Source: Alisma plantago-aquatica (lineage: Eukaryota; Streptophyta; Magnoliopsida; Alismatales; Alismataceae). From it: a DNA stretch of 64,000 nucleotides. The position numbers and the translations under genes are program-made. The notes below the pieces were generated by a model. That model worked only from the letters and a program-made list of their open reading frames with translations, searched no databases and was not told the origin of the DNA. The DNA is taken from positions 1,537,045,072-1,537,109,071 of the forward strand of contig OY856409.1 of the NCBI GenBank assembly GCA_963693085.1, given 5' to 3'. Shown piece by piece: positions 23,023 to 35,158 of this stretch. How positions within the stretch are numbered: position 1 is the first letter of the stretch; the number at the start of each line of letters is the position of its first letter.

Positions 23023-24042
23023 ATGCCTCGAGGTTCTTATGCTGCTTATGTATAGTTTTAACAAGGCAGTCAATGCTTGTAATCCTCGAGAAGAGACGAT
23101 ACATAATATGTACTTGTGAACCAGAATGTAATTGAATTACTTTGGTTCTTTTTGAAAGAGTTTTCCCGTGTATGGATCTTTTTGAAAATGGTTTTAATTT
23201 TTAGTGATTTTTAGAAAATTTCGTTGTTGATGATCACTTCCGCATAGTGTACGCCATAGTTACGGGGATGATGATGGTGATAGAGATGGTGATGGTGATG
23301 GTAATAGGGACGGTGATGGTGATAGGAAAATTATTAAAATGTGTTGTTTGGTAACATGTGCATGGTCATAGGGATGGTGATGGTGACAAACTTAAAAAAT
23401 ATTATTTGTTACATGGTTATAGTGATAGGGAGGGGAATTTTTTATAAAAAAAATACCCTACACAAGTAAGAATCATATTTATTAGAACGCTTTTTTACAC
23501 ATTTGTCCAAATAAGTAGTTGAGTCTTGAAAGAAAGTTTTTTCACCATGATTCATCATGCTTTTTCATAGGGACAAAAATAGATCAAAATTTACCACAGA
23601 TTCACCATGGATTCACCACGATTCTCTGTCACCATGGCAAACACACAACATTTTTATTTCATCATTTTCTATCACCATGATTCATTATGTAACAAACACG
23701 ACCTAAAGAAATAGAAACCAATGTCAATCCCTCAATCCGTATCTCCCAATAGAACTCAATTGTTTTTACTTATTTTTTCTTTTATAATTTCCCAGTCCTC
23801 TCAACCTAACTGCAGGGTCACTCAAGACCAATCTTCTTCTCACACTCGCACCAGTGTGCCCCAGAGAGGGAAATATTGGACATGTTTTCTATATAATTGA
23901 ACATGATGGTCTCGAGTCAGCGCTCAATGGATGGCGTACTTCTCCTATGGCTGTTCACAGTGCAGAAGATGTACTTCCTTGGTGAGGATTGCTACTCGGT
24001 AATGCACAATGTTGTTTTTTTTTTTTATTTTAGTTATCTTAG
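23023..24042 (-). other. 3' untranslated spacer between ORF2 and LTR, with a possible MITE
   Basis: No reading frame. It holds a GGTGAT-rich simple repeat (23267-23325 and near 23365). TTGTTTGGTAACATG (about 23344) and GTAACAAACACGACC (about 23688-23702) are imperfect inverted repeats about 360 bp apart, which suggests a hAT-like MITE. A target duplication was not found. Confidence 0.35.
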
Positions 24043-27000
24043 TCAACGTGTCAATGCCCCGTAGGCGTCTGCTTCTATCCCAGCTTCTACTTCTAGAGTG
24101 ATGTTGGGTTGCGATGATTCGTCTGCTTTGTCACTATCCAGCAGCTTGTCTGGTACTCCTGTGTCTTGGAAGTAGTGCTTGTCTTTGATCAACAGCAGAG
24201 AGTAGGTGCTCCTGAGTTGAAAGAAGCCTTGGCCTTGGAGGTGCCTTATATTACCAAATATGTTGAGCAGCTCCATGGCGCGCAAGACGATAAGTGCACT
24301 ATTCCCACTCTCTAATTCTGCTTGGACAGGGAAGTCTCTGATAGAGAAGAAGTTCCAAACGCCATTGTGACATTGTACTCCTTGCTTCATAGCTCAGAGA
24401 AGATGCATCAGTAGAAGCCTGAGATGTTTATCCTCTGGAAGCTGAAGATAAGTCCTGAGTGTGGCATCTCCTCATTGCAACAGTTGGACATAATGGTTCC
24501 GGAGGTCCGCCACGCATAGGAACCAGTTGTTGCGATGCTTGTATGGGGCCAACACGAGGTTTGTGTTGTGTTCTTCAATATGTCGCAGCATGTTGGCCAC
24601 CGCGATGGAGTTTGATACTCCCATCATCAATCTTCTCACCAAGGTTGGGGTGGCATTGTATATCGTCTGCCGACCTATCCTGGTGTTGATGTTCTCGACA
24701 ATTGCACCTTCCAGGACCCTGAACAACTTTTTCCCAACGACAGTTGGGGAGCAGAATAAGCTTCTGAGTGTTCCCCATTGTACTGAAATGTAGTCGTCAC
24801 TCCAGAATTCTTCGTCTTCGTCAGCCTATGACCTCAGGACCTTATTTAGTAGCTTCTGGTCCCTGATTGTCACGTATCCGATGGCCCTTCTGTCGAAGTC
24901 TGCCATCTCAAAAGACTGTATCTCAGACGGTGTAGAGAATTCATCTGTCGTCGAGCTTTTTCCTCTGGGGGGGTGTCGTTGGTTGGCAGCTTCAATGTCC
25001 CCCCCATCTCCCTCTGACTCATCAGAAGAATCCTCCCTGATGTTGACTGATTCAACATTATCTTCGGCTTCATCAAAGGAGGCTGAGGGAGCGAAGTCAT
25101 CAACGCCTTGGGATCTCTCCTGTCCTGCTGGAGACCTATCGGCAGACCTGTGTCATTTCTTTTTCGGGCATTGTAGAAGGCTTGTTTGAAGAAGATGACA
25201 AATCAAAAGTTGAGGGTGCGGATGGGGAGGGCGCAGAGCCTGAGCCTGGGGGCGACGGAGACCTTCTCGGATGCCTTCGGTGCGGATGATCATCCCCCTG
25301 TTCAAACTCTCCTCAATCGCATCAAGGCGCTGGAGGGTCTGGTGCAGTGTGGCGTTGAGTTCCACTAGTTGGCAGGGAAGGCCAACTAGAGTCAGCAGTT
25401 GCTGCTCCTGGCTATTCAGCCTCTACTAAAAAATAGAAAACTTGCGGGTTAGCAAAGAAAAAGTAGCTGAGTGGCTTTCTGTTACCTCCCACAAGTTATC
25501 GAGTTTTTGCCCCAGTATCTGTCTGAATGACGGAGGGGCTCCTGCAGATCTCCCTCTCGTCCTCGCGACACTCCTCCTTCGCGAAGATCTACCCGATGAG
25601 TGTTTAGCCTCACTCGGGTTAGTGTCGATCTGAACTATTCGTGAGGTTGTGGCTTCTGGGCGAGGCGTCAGCACTCTTGCAGATGTCTCTGCCTCGCCTG
25701 CTTGTGGTGGTGGAGAGGGCCGCGGTGTGGGTGGATGCTACTCCACCTCGGTGTTGTCGGTGACCTCCTCTGCAGCTTCCATAGGAGAAACCGGCAGTGG
25801 TGTCAGCATAAGGTGTGCATCTCCGAGCTCAATCTTGAGGATCTCTGTGAATGCCCCATTACTGGCGCCCGGCTGTGCTTCTTCTTCTGCCACTAAGGGC
25901 ACCACAGAATATTCTAGAGCTACAGCTATCTCTTCCGCGGCAGCTTCCATTGGGGCTAGGGTGGTTGTCTCAGCCCCGACTGCCTCGACGACCTCCACGA
26001 CCGTCGATACTTCTTTAGCCACGACAGATGTTGTTGTGGTTGTGGCTGGTAAGGTAGGAGCGATGACGACTATATTAATTGTTGTCGTCGGCGGCTCTGG
26101 CACGGTGGGTGGCTCGGCAGGAGTTGTGGAAGATTTGTCCTACCGCGTGTCAAGAGGAATTGGTCCTCCTCTTGCAGCCGCCCTTTCTTGTATACTGGTG
26201 GTGGCGGCATAAGCGGCTTCGACTGCCACCGCTTCAATCTCTGCGGTGGTGAAAACTAGCTTTTCTGCGTCTTAGTTGGCGCAGCTAGGAAGCGGAAGGA
26301 GGGTGTTTGTTCTCACGAATTTGTAGAAGTAGCTTCGCCCCTCCTTCTTGATGATGCTGGCCCTCATGAGGAATTTGAGGTCGATCTTCTCGTCGCCCCT
26401 TGTCCTCGAGAGACTGTGCGGTTTCCTTGGGTATCCTAGCCCGACCGCAATTAGATTGATGATGCCACCCATGCAGTACTCCTTGGTGGCATCTTTTATG
26501 GGGTGCAGCCTATTCAGCAAGAAGCATCCCAGGTTGACCACCTTTCCCTCCATCATGTGCCACATGAGATGGAGTTTTTCAGTGTAGATGTTGCTTGATT
26601 CGTTCTTCTTGAAGAGCAGGCACGCCATGAACTTGTGCACTATTCTCTAGAAGCAGGAGTGCACCGCCACCACCTTGCTTCCTGGCTTGAATGATGACTC
26701 GCCAGTCATCTTTCTCTAGAGCTCCATGGGATTGAACCTGTCTCCTTCAGTGATCTTTGCACCATTGTCGAGCAGTTACTTCTCTAGCTTGCTAGAAGAG
26801 AAGATCTCATTGAGCAGCTTCTCGGAGATGACGTGCTCGGTGTTGTATAGCCGCCCCTGCAGTCTGTCTGCTCCACCATATTCTTCGATTTCCTCAGATT
26901 TATTCTGCACTCGGCGGAGAGATGACATGAACTCCCTGGTGAGTTCAGTGTAGGAGGCGGAGTAGCTGAAGCAGATCTTCTTTAGCCCTGCTGCAGCTAG

Positions 27001-27348
27001 GACATTTTCCAGCCTGTCGAAAATGCCTAGTTGAAGGAAGGATGACTGGTGGCAGAATTTGCTCGGCCTGTAGATTTTTGTTGCCAGTTCTGAGTATCGA
27101 CGTTCGTGCTCATTATCTTTGGGCACGAACCTGCCTAGTGTGTGATCCAGAGGTTTTTCCGCCGTGGTTGAAGTTGTTGTTGGAGTCGTTACCTCTTCCA
27201 TCCTTGGTCTCTTTTCGGCCATGGATGGCCGAGCTACCTCAAGGTTTGGGCGTTTCTGCCCGACCGTCGTAGCTCCTGTTTTGGCCTCGGTGTTGATCCT
27301 CCGACCGTGTTCGTCAACTTGAACGATGGTTTGCTTGGTACGGGCCAT
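24043..27348 (-). pseudogene. Athila ORF2: plant transposon protein domain plus degenerate C48-like region
   Basis: About 1100 codons in one minus-strand frame with 12 premature stops (7 TAG, 3 TGA, 2 TAA) and no net frameshift. The start at 27348 gives M-A-R-T-K-Q-T; an in-frame ATG four codons upstream is an alternative. Residues about 60-360 match the PF20167-like domain (E-R-R-Y-S-E-L, L-T-R-E-F-M-S-S-L, W-H-M-M-E-G-K-V-V-N-L-G). A Thr/Ala/Val/Pro-rich linker follows. The last 300 codons resemble an Ulp1/C48 protease, with L-A-P-Y-K-H-R-N-N-W-F-L where the family has H-W. The expected His is Asn and the D-C-G block reads G-N-S-A-L, so no catalytic site remains. Function unknown. Confidence 0.65.
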
Positions 27349-27454
27349 TTCTGTTATCATAAGACAAGTTTATTAAGTATTTAAATGTTTCGCCTCACCC
27401 ATTAAGTCGATATAGGTGTCTAAAAGAAAACTAATTGCACGATAAGAAAAGTTT

Positions 27455-28450
27455 GGCCCGATACAAAAGTTACCCGACACCCCCATATCGGGCTTCAAAT
27501 ATGAACGATATGATGCTCGCCCGATACGTTTGTGTCGGGCGACACGAAGTTTGGCACAAAATCACCATAAGTTCATCGTGAGACACTAGTCATCACTGCG
27601 AACAGATATCACGCCTGATAGGATCGTCAATAAAAAGGGTATCGTCCGTCAGAAGAAACACATGAAGTGATACAAAATTGGGCGACATGGGAAAAATCGA
27701 ACGTCATAACCATTACCCGATACGCTTAAAGATCAAAGTGTGTCGGGCGACAAAGTCACGCGATGCGACGTGCCCGATACGGTTGTTCTGAAATAAAAAG
27801 TGTCGCCCAACATGCTAAGCGATACAAGGCTGGGCGACACGGGCATTGCCCGATATAAGGTATCGGGCAAGTGTGCGTTATCGAATTGTCGTGCGACATG
27901 CTCAAAAGGTAACGCTGCCAACAAAGGTGTGTCAGGCGATACAAGGAAAACAGCTAAAGTCATGAGTCCGATACGAAAATGCGTGACACGAGAGTCGTGT
28001 CGGGCAAGCCAAATGATACGGCTGTCGGGTTATACCTTTGTGATCTGAAGAGAGCTTGTGCGACACGGGAGCGGAAGCTAGGTGGTCGATACTAGAGCGA
28101 AAAGAGAAATTAGTGCACGATACGGGAGTAGGTGAGTAGTAAATGCCATTGTATGACACATTTTAACCTAAGCCACTATATAACAATCCAAGTCGGGGGT
28201 AAAATGGGGGCACGTGTCGGCCAAGGAGACAAATCATTCCTGAGATGGGTAGTAAAATCAGTCCCATCTGTCAAATCAAGGGTCATTACTCATGCCGCCC
28301 GACACGGATGATCGTTGCTTGGCGTATCGCTCGACATGGCTTATTGTTGAGGAGCGATGCCCGATACGACGTCGCCTGATATGGGCGTGTCTTGCATTCC
28401 ATTGAGTCACTTGCCCGATATCGGCCAGGGAGCAAGGTATTCTTGCCTGA
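27455..28450 (-). repeat. second array of GCCCGATAC / GTGTCGGGC palindromes in the integrase-ORF2 spacer
   Basis: At least fifteen half-sites, often paired (GCCCGATACGTTTGTGTCGG at about 27519, GCCCGATATAAGGTATCGGG at about 27848). They are the same motif as in the LTR, in the non-coding spacer between integrase and ORF2. Confidence 0.85.
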
Positions 28451-28805
28451 TACAAGGCTTCAGAACAAGTTGCTTGATGAAAAACTAAAAATAAAGCGAA
28501 GGAAAAAAAACAATTGATGGGTAAAACATCATTGGCCTAAGGTGAAGCTCTCGGCCTCAGATAGCATTACTCATCAATGCTGAGCGGTGGCCCATAAACA
28601 AAAGGGTCAGGGAATGTGACGCATGCGCTGACTCAGGCCTTATTACAATCATAATGTTCATAATGTTTTTCTTGCAGGAAAGGAAATAATGTCCTATTCT
28701 AGGAAAAGTAAAAACTCAGGCTGCCTCCCAAGGAGCGTTGTAGTTAGTGTCGTCAGCTCGACAGCTTCAGGTCCTTCACTTTGCGCTTTTAGCTGTTTCC
28801 GCATC

Positions 28806-29575
28806 CTACAAACTTATCTCCGTCCTTCTCACGAACGCTTCGTCTTCATAGAATCTTCTTACTCTGTACCCGTTCACTGGAAAAACTTTGGATGGATCAT
28901 CTTTATCATACAGCTCCATCATTCCTGGTGGATATATCTTCGCTACGGTGAAAGGTCCAGACCACCTCGTTTGCAGCTTACTTGGAAAAAGATTAATAGA
29001 AGATTTACACAGTAAAACTTTGTCACCTTCACTCACATCCTTCTTCCTCAGGTGGGCATCGTGCCACACTTTGGTCCTCTACTTATAGATCCTTGCATTC
29101 TTGTAGGCATGCATTCTTAGCTCTTCAAGTTCCTGTAACTGTAGATACCTTTTCTCCCCTGCCTTTTCCAGATCGATATTTAGGAACTTAATCACCCAAA
29201 GAGCCTTGTGTTCAAGCTCTAAGGGTAGATGACATGATTTCGCATAAATCAATTTGTAAGGGGTGGTTCCAATGGGTGCTTTATATGTAGTTATGTAGGC
29301 CCAAAGGGCGTCATCGAGCTTCATTGACCAATCTTTCCTCGTGCGACTGACAGCCTTCTCTAAAATCTGCTTAATCTGTCTATTCAAAACCTCCACCAGC
29401 CCAGAAGTTTGAGGATGGTAGGGCGTAGAGACCTTGTGTTTAACCCCATACTTCCGCAGGAGTGCTTCAAACTGTTTTTCCCCGAAATGCGATCCACCAT
29501 CACTTATCACAATACTAGGTACTCCGAAGCAGAGGGAAGATAGTCTTCTCAAACAACTTTAGGTTGGGACAACTT
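28806..29575 (-). pseudogene. Athila integrase core and C-terminus, 5'-truncated
   Basis: The minus strand shows [15 protein letters not shown] (the second catalytic Asp region), [13 protein letters not shown] and the later [18 protein letters not shown] blocks, all Athila integrase. A stop near 29079 separates it from the C-terminal block (W-S-G-P-F-T-V, V-N-G-Y-R-V-R). The glutamate of the D-D-E triad is visible in G-L-V-E. Homology begins near the K-L-F-E-K-T-I-F block at about 29560-29575; the zinc finger and first Asp are absent here, but the zinc finger is at 7180. Confidence 0.85.
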
Positions 29576-29997
29576 GTGATTTCTGCAGTTTGTTGGTTGT
29601 GAAAAGTCGTTGTGTCGTACTGCTATGTGATTTTGACAATTGCAGGCCAGATGGGTACCCGTCAGTCATCCCACTTTTAGATGGGTATAGGCGGCCTCCA
29701 GAATTTCATATGCATGCATGCGTTTGGTGAAATGCCCCACGGAAAAATGTATGAGAGCTCCGCAGCGAGCATGTAAAAGAGGCACCACGGGCAGGAGTCG
29801 TGTCCCCCATAGCCATTGGGTGGACTGAAGAGGGAAGAGGATGCCTTATCTCCTAACAAAGGGAATTTTTTACTCTAGTGGCAGGACATAGCACATGTAA
29901 GGGCGAAAGGCATGGAACATCAAGAATTTGCAACAATGTCAAACACATCAGGTAAGCTTGTAAGTGAATAATAAGCGAGCAGTTCTATTATATATTG
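29576..29997. other. unassigned sequence
   Basis: Nothing recognised between the truncated integrase and the LINE poly(A) end. It may hold the pre-insertion target of the Athila element. Confidence 0.3.
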
Positions 29998-30005
29998 TTT
30001 TTTTT
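29998..30005 (-). other. poly(A) end of the LINE
   Basis: Eight T on the plus strand, about 315 bp beyond the ORF2 stop, consistent with a LINE A-tail. A target duplication was not identified. Confidence 0.5.
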
Positions 30006-30320
30006 ATTTAACCAGGAGGTTTTAATTCATCTCATCTCCCCATGAGCTAACTCAGAAAACTCATCATATACAAGACATGTCAGTTGTCAAAATACCAAAA
30101 AAATTGTCTCTATACTTCACCCAACTCAAAAGCGTGTAGTAAGAATCTCTCTACTATGAGGTATACCTATATTGTCTATGTGAACTATGTCTCTCGCTAT
30201 ATGTGGAAATCATGCTGCCGTATGACATATCAGTGGTGGGTGTGTTCTTTCATACCTTGCTAGTGAGTTAGCCGTCTCATTAGCCTCTTTAGTTATGAGG
30301 TGACAACTTGAGGATTCACC

Positions 30321-32088
30321 TCAGAGGAACTCGATGATCTCTCGCGCCTCCTTCCTCTTTCTCCACGGTGCTACACAGCTACATGTAATCATGCTCCGTA
30401 ATCTCGTGTCTTCTACCTCCAGGCAGGTGAAACCATGTCTGGTGATTTTACAGATATTGCATGCGTAGCTCGCAGTAACCACTCCGGCCTCCAGCCCGGT
30501 TTCTTCCTCTAAGCTCACTGCAAAAGAAAAGATACACTCTCCTGTGTCATCCTGAATGATGCCTCCGACCGTTGATGGCTTCCTCTTTCTTCTATCAAAG
30601 GGAATAGCATTGATGTTCATCTTGATCGTGCCCCTCACCGGTGGTAACCATCGTACCATCTCGGTTTCCCTAAATCTCACCCCATGAGGTGAAAAGTCAT
30701 GCAACAACATAATAGCCGCCTGCTCTTCGTCTTTCTCCTTATTGAAAACCACTCACCTGCAGGCTTCAATAGTCGTTCTCCTAATCCTTTCCCAAATAAG
30801 TGTCGCTTGTTCTCTCCGTCCTTCGAATCTCCTTCGTCACCTTTGGGTCCAAATGTTCCAGCATGTAATCGCAGGGAGAATGTCAAAGAGGAATCCTCTT
30901 AGAGATGTTATGCTCTCCTGTGCCCAATACCGGTGCAACATCGATCGAATAGAGGCCCCATGGGGACTGGTCAGACTCAGGACCTCCTCCTCCTTCCCCC
31001 ATAGGTACCTCGCCAGTTCCCCCTCAAGAAGGAGGTGGTTGGTCGACTCAAATTCACCCTTTGAGCAGCATTCACATCTTGATACCACGGGTATGTGGCA
31101 GCCTCTTACCCTAGCATCAACTGGGACTGTCGAATGTAGGATTTTCCATGTGAAGACCTCCATCTTCAAAGGTATATGCCCCGTCTAGACCCATTTCACG
31201 AAGGAAAGGGCATCGGTACGCCCTCGGCAAACCTTCTTCGTTGATCTAGTGGATAAAGACCCATCCATCCATGGTTCCCACAATAAGATGTCTCTCTCTA
31301 CAACATCCTTACATTGGACTTCCCCAATTGCCTTCACCACCTCCTCCTCTAGTAGTGAGGAGATTGAATGTCAATCCCATTCACCGTCAGCTAGAAACAG
31401 ATCACGAATACGTAGCTCTGGTGAGATTGCCGCTCCCAGGCGCGTGTGCTGGAGAAGGAGAACATCACTCCATCTAGTCGTCCAGAACGGCAGATCCCCC
31501 CCATCTAATCTCCCATCTTACAAAGTCTAGAAGGGTTGGGAAGGAGTCCCAGACCTGCTTCTAGTAAGGAGAGGTGAAAGATCCTCTTTTAAGCCATGAA
31601 GGGTGGAGTGTATAAGTTGTTCTTTCCCTTCTGTTGTATTTCCTTTGGCAAAACGCCACCAAAATAGAGCTCCCCTAGAGATCTATCCACACCACTTAAA
31701 GAAGAAGGCCCTTTTGGACCTCTATAAGGCGTTGTAAGCCCAATCCACACTTCGACGTCAGCCTAGTCACCCGATCCCAGCACACCCAATGACGTCGATG
31801 ATGTCCCTCAATGGAGTTCAAAAGGAACCTGACCATCAAATTCTCGATCCTGCGAATCACCCCTTTATGAATCGTGGTTGCCACTAAACCGTACACTGGA
31901 ATTGAAGCCAAGACATGTCAAACTAGAGTGAGACGCCCTCCCATGGACAACAGCCTCCCTTTCCATCTTGCTATCTTGCTCTCGATCTTCATCACTAGGA
32001 GTTTGTAAGCCAACATGGGCACTCTCCCAAGGGGAAGAGGTATCCCGAGGTAGGTAAAGGTCTCAGTCTGGCGGGGGAAACCCAAGAT
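30321..32088 (-). pseudogene. LINE ORF2, C-terminal half (RT thumb, zf-RVT, RNase H)
   Basis: Blocks in order: I-L-G-F-P-R-Q and F-T-Y-L-G-I-P-L at the insertion edge; S-I-P-V-Y and R-R-H-W-V-C-W-D (about 31911-31696); zf-RVT with V-F-T-W-K-I-L-H, C-E-C-C and N-H-L-L-L-E-G (31169-30837). An RNase H-like domain ends the ORF (R-G-T-I-K-M-N-I-N, G-G-I-I-Q-D-D-T-G-E, 30752-30321). At least one frameshift (31696-31169) and several stops break the frame. In the RNase H, the residue where the first catalytic Asp is expected reads Asn. Confidence 0.8.
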
Positions 32089-33016
32089 TGCCTTGAGTCG
32101 GGCTGACAGGTCTAATGTGTTCCTATAACATACTAGATCTCAGACCTACCCTAGAAGTTGACATTTTGGACTTAGCCAGACAAGGTTGAAGGTTAGACCT
32201 AAATAGATGTTTAGTATAACCCCAATGAGCTAATGCATGTATATATCACCTTAATATAACCTAATGTTCTAACATTAATCTTAGGTTAATAACGGATACA
32301 TAAAATATGCCACATAACTCATTTTGGTGGTAATACAGAGATAAGGAACTTAATTGGATGAATAATTTAGATAATGGGTCGTTAATGGGCCATATGACAT
32401 ATCACATAAAAAATTCTCAAAACTAGAAACAAACTTCAAATTTGAAATCTACATATCAAAATTAGCCTACATGTCAAATTTCATCTAATTTGGACCACCT
32501 TGAAATATTATGATAAGTTTAGGAGAGAGAAAATGAGTAAAAGGCATTACTAATAAATAATGTAACTATATAACTTCAAAATATGGAAATACTGACAAAT
32601 TCATATTCAAAACATCAAAGATAACTTGTGGATGAAATTTGGTCAAATTTGGATGTTGTTTGTGCAAGTTACGCAATTTTAGGTACATTTTTGTCTTTTC
32701 TACAATTTACCCAATTCGGAGGTTTTCTTTGTAAATTGTCACATACATTATAATATTTATATATTCCCTTACCATTCTTGAGTTTTTGAACCATGGGGTA
32801 CCTTGTTGCACCTTGGTTTGAAGGTGTTTCTCTCCAAGGGCATTATAGGGATTACCCTCTTTATAAATGAGCTTATCTTTAGAAGCTATCAACCAATGGG
32901 GTTATTTTTTTATTGGAGGTCGGTTGGGATGTCCTATAAGTGTTCATAAACAGACATTTGATATTCAAGAAGCCTCTATGAGCTGTTCTCTTGCATGACC
33001 ATGAAATCCCTAGGCT

Positions 33017-33245
33017 AAGGACACATGGAAAGCTCCATGGACACCTCATGCTTGACTTCTTCCTTATCCATAAAGGTTTGCATGTCCATAGGTGCCATTA
33101 GCATTTGACACATGGAAAGTAACTTGACACCTTGTGCTTCACTACTTTTTTATCCGTAAAGGCTTGCATGTCCATGGACACCCTTATACATGACACATGA
33201 AAAGTCTCATAGACACCTCATACTTGACCTCTTTCTTTATATAGC
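33017..33245 (+). repeat. tandem repeat of about 90 bp, 2.5 copies, upstream of a TATA box
   Basis: Copies start GACACATGGAAAG and run through TTGCATGTCCAT-rich DNA; the last copy ends in CTTTATATAGCC, which supplies the TATA box. Confidence 0.6.
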
Positions 33246-33805
33246 CATATCTACCCCTTCGCAACTTCAAATTTGAAAATTCTTGCTCTCCTTTATTTCC
33301 TATAGATTGGAGCATCATTCCTGATCTATTTTTTTATGAAGGTGTTATTCTAAGGTAAAAGGAGGTGCCTACCTTGGTGAAGAAGGATCCTAGGGTTCCA
33401 AATTTCCCTATTTAGGATTTCTTAAGCTCCTCCTTGGTGATTTTGACCAAAACTAGTAAGCATCCTCCTTTCATTCCCTATTTTCCTTTCGTCCACCTTC
33501 CTCTAGGTCAGAACCATGGCTTTCCATGGTGAACCCCACCTAGAACCCATAAACACCTCATCTCCATTTTCTTTTGTTAGGGTTTTTCACCTCAAAAGTG
33601 GATAAGGTACTTCTTGCTCGAGATAGGAGCTTTGTTGGAGAAACAACCTCTCTAAGCTTGGGAACCTTACTTATTAGACCTATCCACCTTCCCTATACGT
33701 TCTTTGGAGGCATAGGCTTGACTTGGACTGTTTAGACTCTGAAGTTGAGGTATGTTTGCATACCTGATTATTCATATTGAGCAACTTGTTTCTCTTATTG
33801 TATGA

Positions 33806-33808
33806 TAT
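33806..33808. repeat. target-site duplication TAT (left copy)
   Basis: TAT directly before the left CACTA terminus, matched at 42525-42527. Confidence 0.65.
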
Positions 33809-33837
33809 CATTACGAAAAATATGGTCTTTAACTACA
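33809..33837 (+). repeat. left terminal inverted repeat of the CACTA element
   Basis: CATTACGAAAAATATGGTCT then TTAACTACA. It matches the right end at about two thirds of positions, with both mismatches in the first seven bases being transitions. Confidence 0.75.
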
Positions 33838-35158
33838 AAAAAAAATTGTAGTGAAAACCCCAAAATTTGTAGCTAAAATATTTAGCTACATTTATCCTTA
33901 CATTTAGAATATGAAGCTAATACCTATGTAGCTAATTGTTTAGGCTACATTTTTCAAAGTTGTAGTTAGTTATTCCTCTGGCTACAAATTCATATGTAAC
34001 CATAATTTTAGGTAAAAAATGTCCTTACACATAATAATGTAGTTTCCATTGTATCTAAATATATGACTATAATTCAATTTGTAGCTATGATATGTAGGGA
34101 GAGATGACATTGGTTACAATCTGTATATGTAGTGCATGAATAGCAAAACTTAGCACTTACTACACATGCAATTATAGCTAGTGTGTAGTGAAAGACACCA
34201 TGTACTACACATACATATGTAATAAGAGACATTATGTATCCAGTCAGTCACTTGCCAATATAGAGGGGTTTTCAAAAAGAAAAAAGATGAATGTTAATCA
34301 AGATTGAGTTGTACTTACAATGTCAACAATGATACTTTTATTTATATTTGAACAATGAGTACACATGGGGAGGACATTAACATGGCCCCTATTTTACAAT
34401 ATGCATGGAAAAAAGATGCATGTATATAATATCTTCTTTTGATTGCCTCTATCCACTGCAGACTCTATATGCAACATTATCATGTGCATCTTCATCCATC
34501 TTGATTTTTCTTTTGTATTAATTTTGTCACTTGTAACGTCAACGAATATGATAACATTGATAAACTCATAATAAGAGAAAGACTGCTAAGGTATTGCTCT
34601 TCTTGATTGAAAATAGAGAACTTCTCCGTGCTCTACTTCTGATTGGCCATAGGAAGCTCCTGTAGTTGATATTGATATTCATGGAGATTCTTGAAAGACA
34701 AATCATTCTCATCAACAGCAGGAAGTTCCACCCGGTCCCCAAGCTTGAGGTTTCCATATATCTCAGCACATATTTTGTAAAATTGAGACTATGTATTGGA
34801 TAATTCCTTTATCCTCTCTTTCTTTTGCTATGGCAGTTGTTCCTGTACAAGAGATATGGAAGCCAGATATAACTTAACATGTAGTAACATAATTTTTGCT
34901 ATGGGGGTGAAAGTAAGCCTCTTATACGTAAATTATTTTCATCTGTATTTGGAATGCTTTCAAAAAGTGATGTGCAAAAAGTGTCTTCTTAAACGTCCAT
35001 TATCTTTGTGGTCTGGAAAATGTATTAGCCTCTCATACACAAGGCCTCACCTGATAAAAAACCTACCTTTGCTACTACTTATAAGGAATATAGTGGATGT
35101 GCAATGTGACTATGCAGACCATTTTTTTGGGATGCAAAATACGTGATTTTTTTTGCAG

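Larger units (their letters stand above)
7180..29575 (-). mobile_element. circularly permuted Athila-like Ty3/gypsy element with a single LTR
   Basis: Reading the minus strand from 29575 down: integrase core and C-terminus, spacer, ORF2, one LTR (23022-21195), PBS, gag, protease, RT, RNase H, integrase N-terminus. Every part of an Athila element is present once, but the order starts and stops inside integrase, with roughly 100 residues missing between the two ends. Without the copia insertion (9172 bp plus a 5-bp duplication) the element is about 13.2 kb, a plausible full length minus one LTR. The PBS (TGGCGCCTTTGCCGGGGA) and protein motifs support Athila. The alternative is two independently truncated copies sharing an LTR. 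Confidence 0.7.

Noticed and set aside
25649..26212. 187-codon plus-strand frame rich in Ser, Val and Gly
   Set aside because: Antisense to the Thr/Ala/Val-rich linker of ORF2, whose frame is supported by domains on both sides.
34566..34790. Minus-strand frame with K-L-G-D-R-V-E-L-P-A-V as the last exon of a CACTA transposase
   Set aside because: It reads like protein but matches no transposase block I know; left unassigned.
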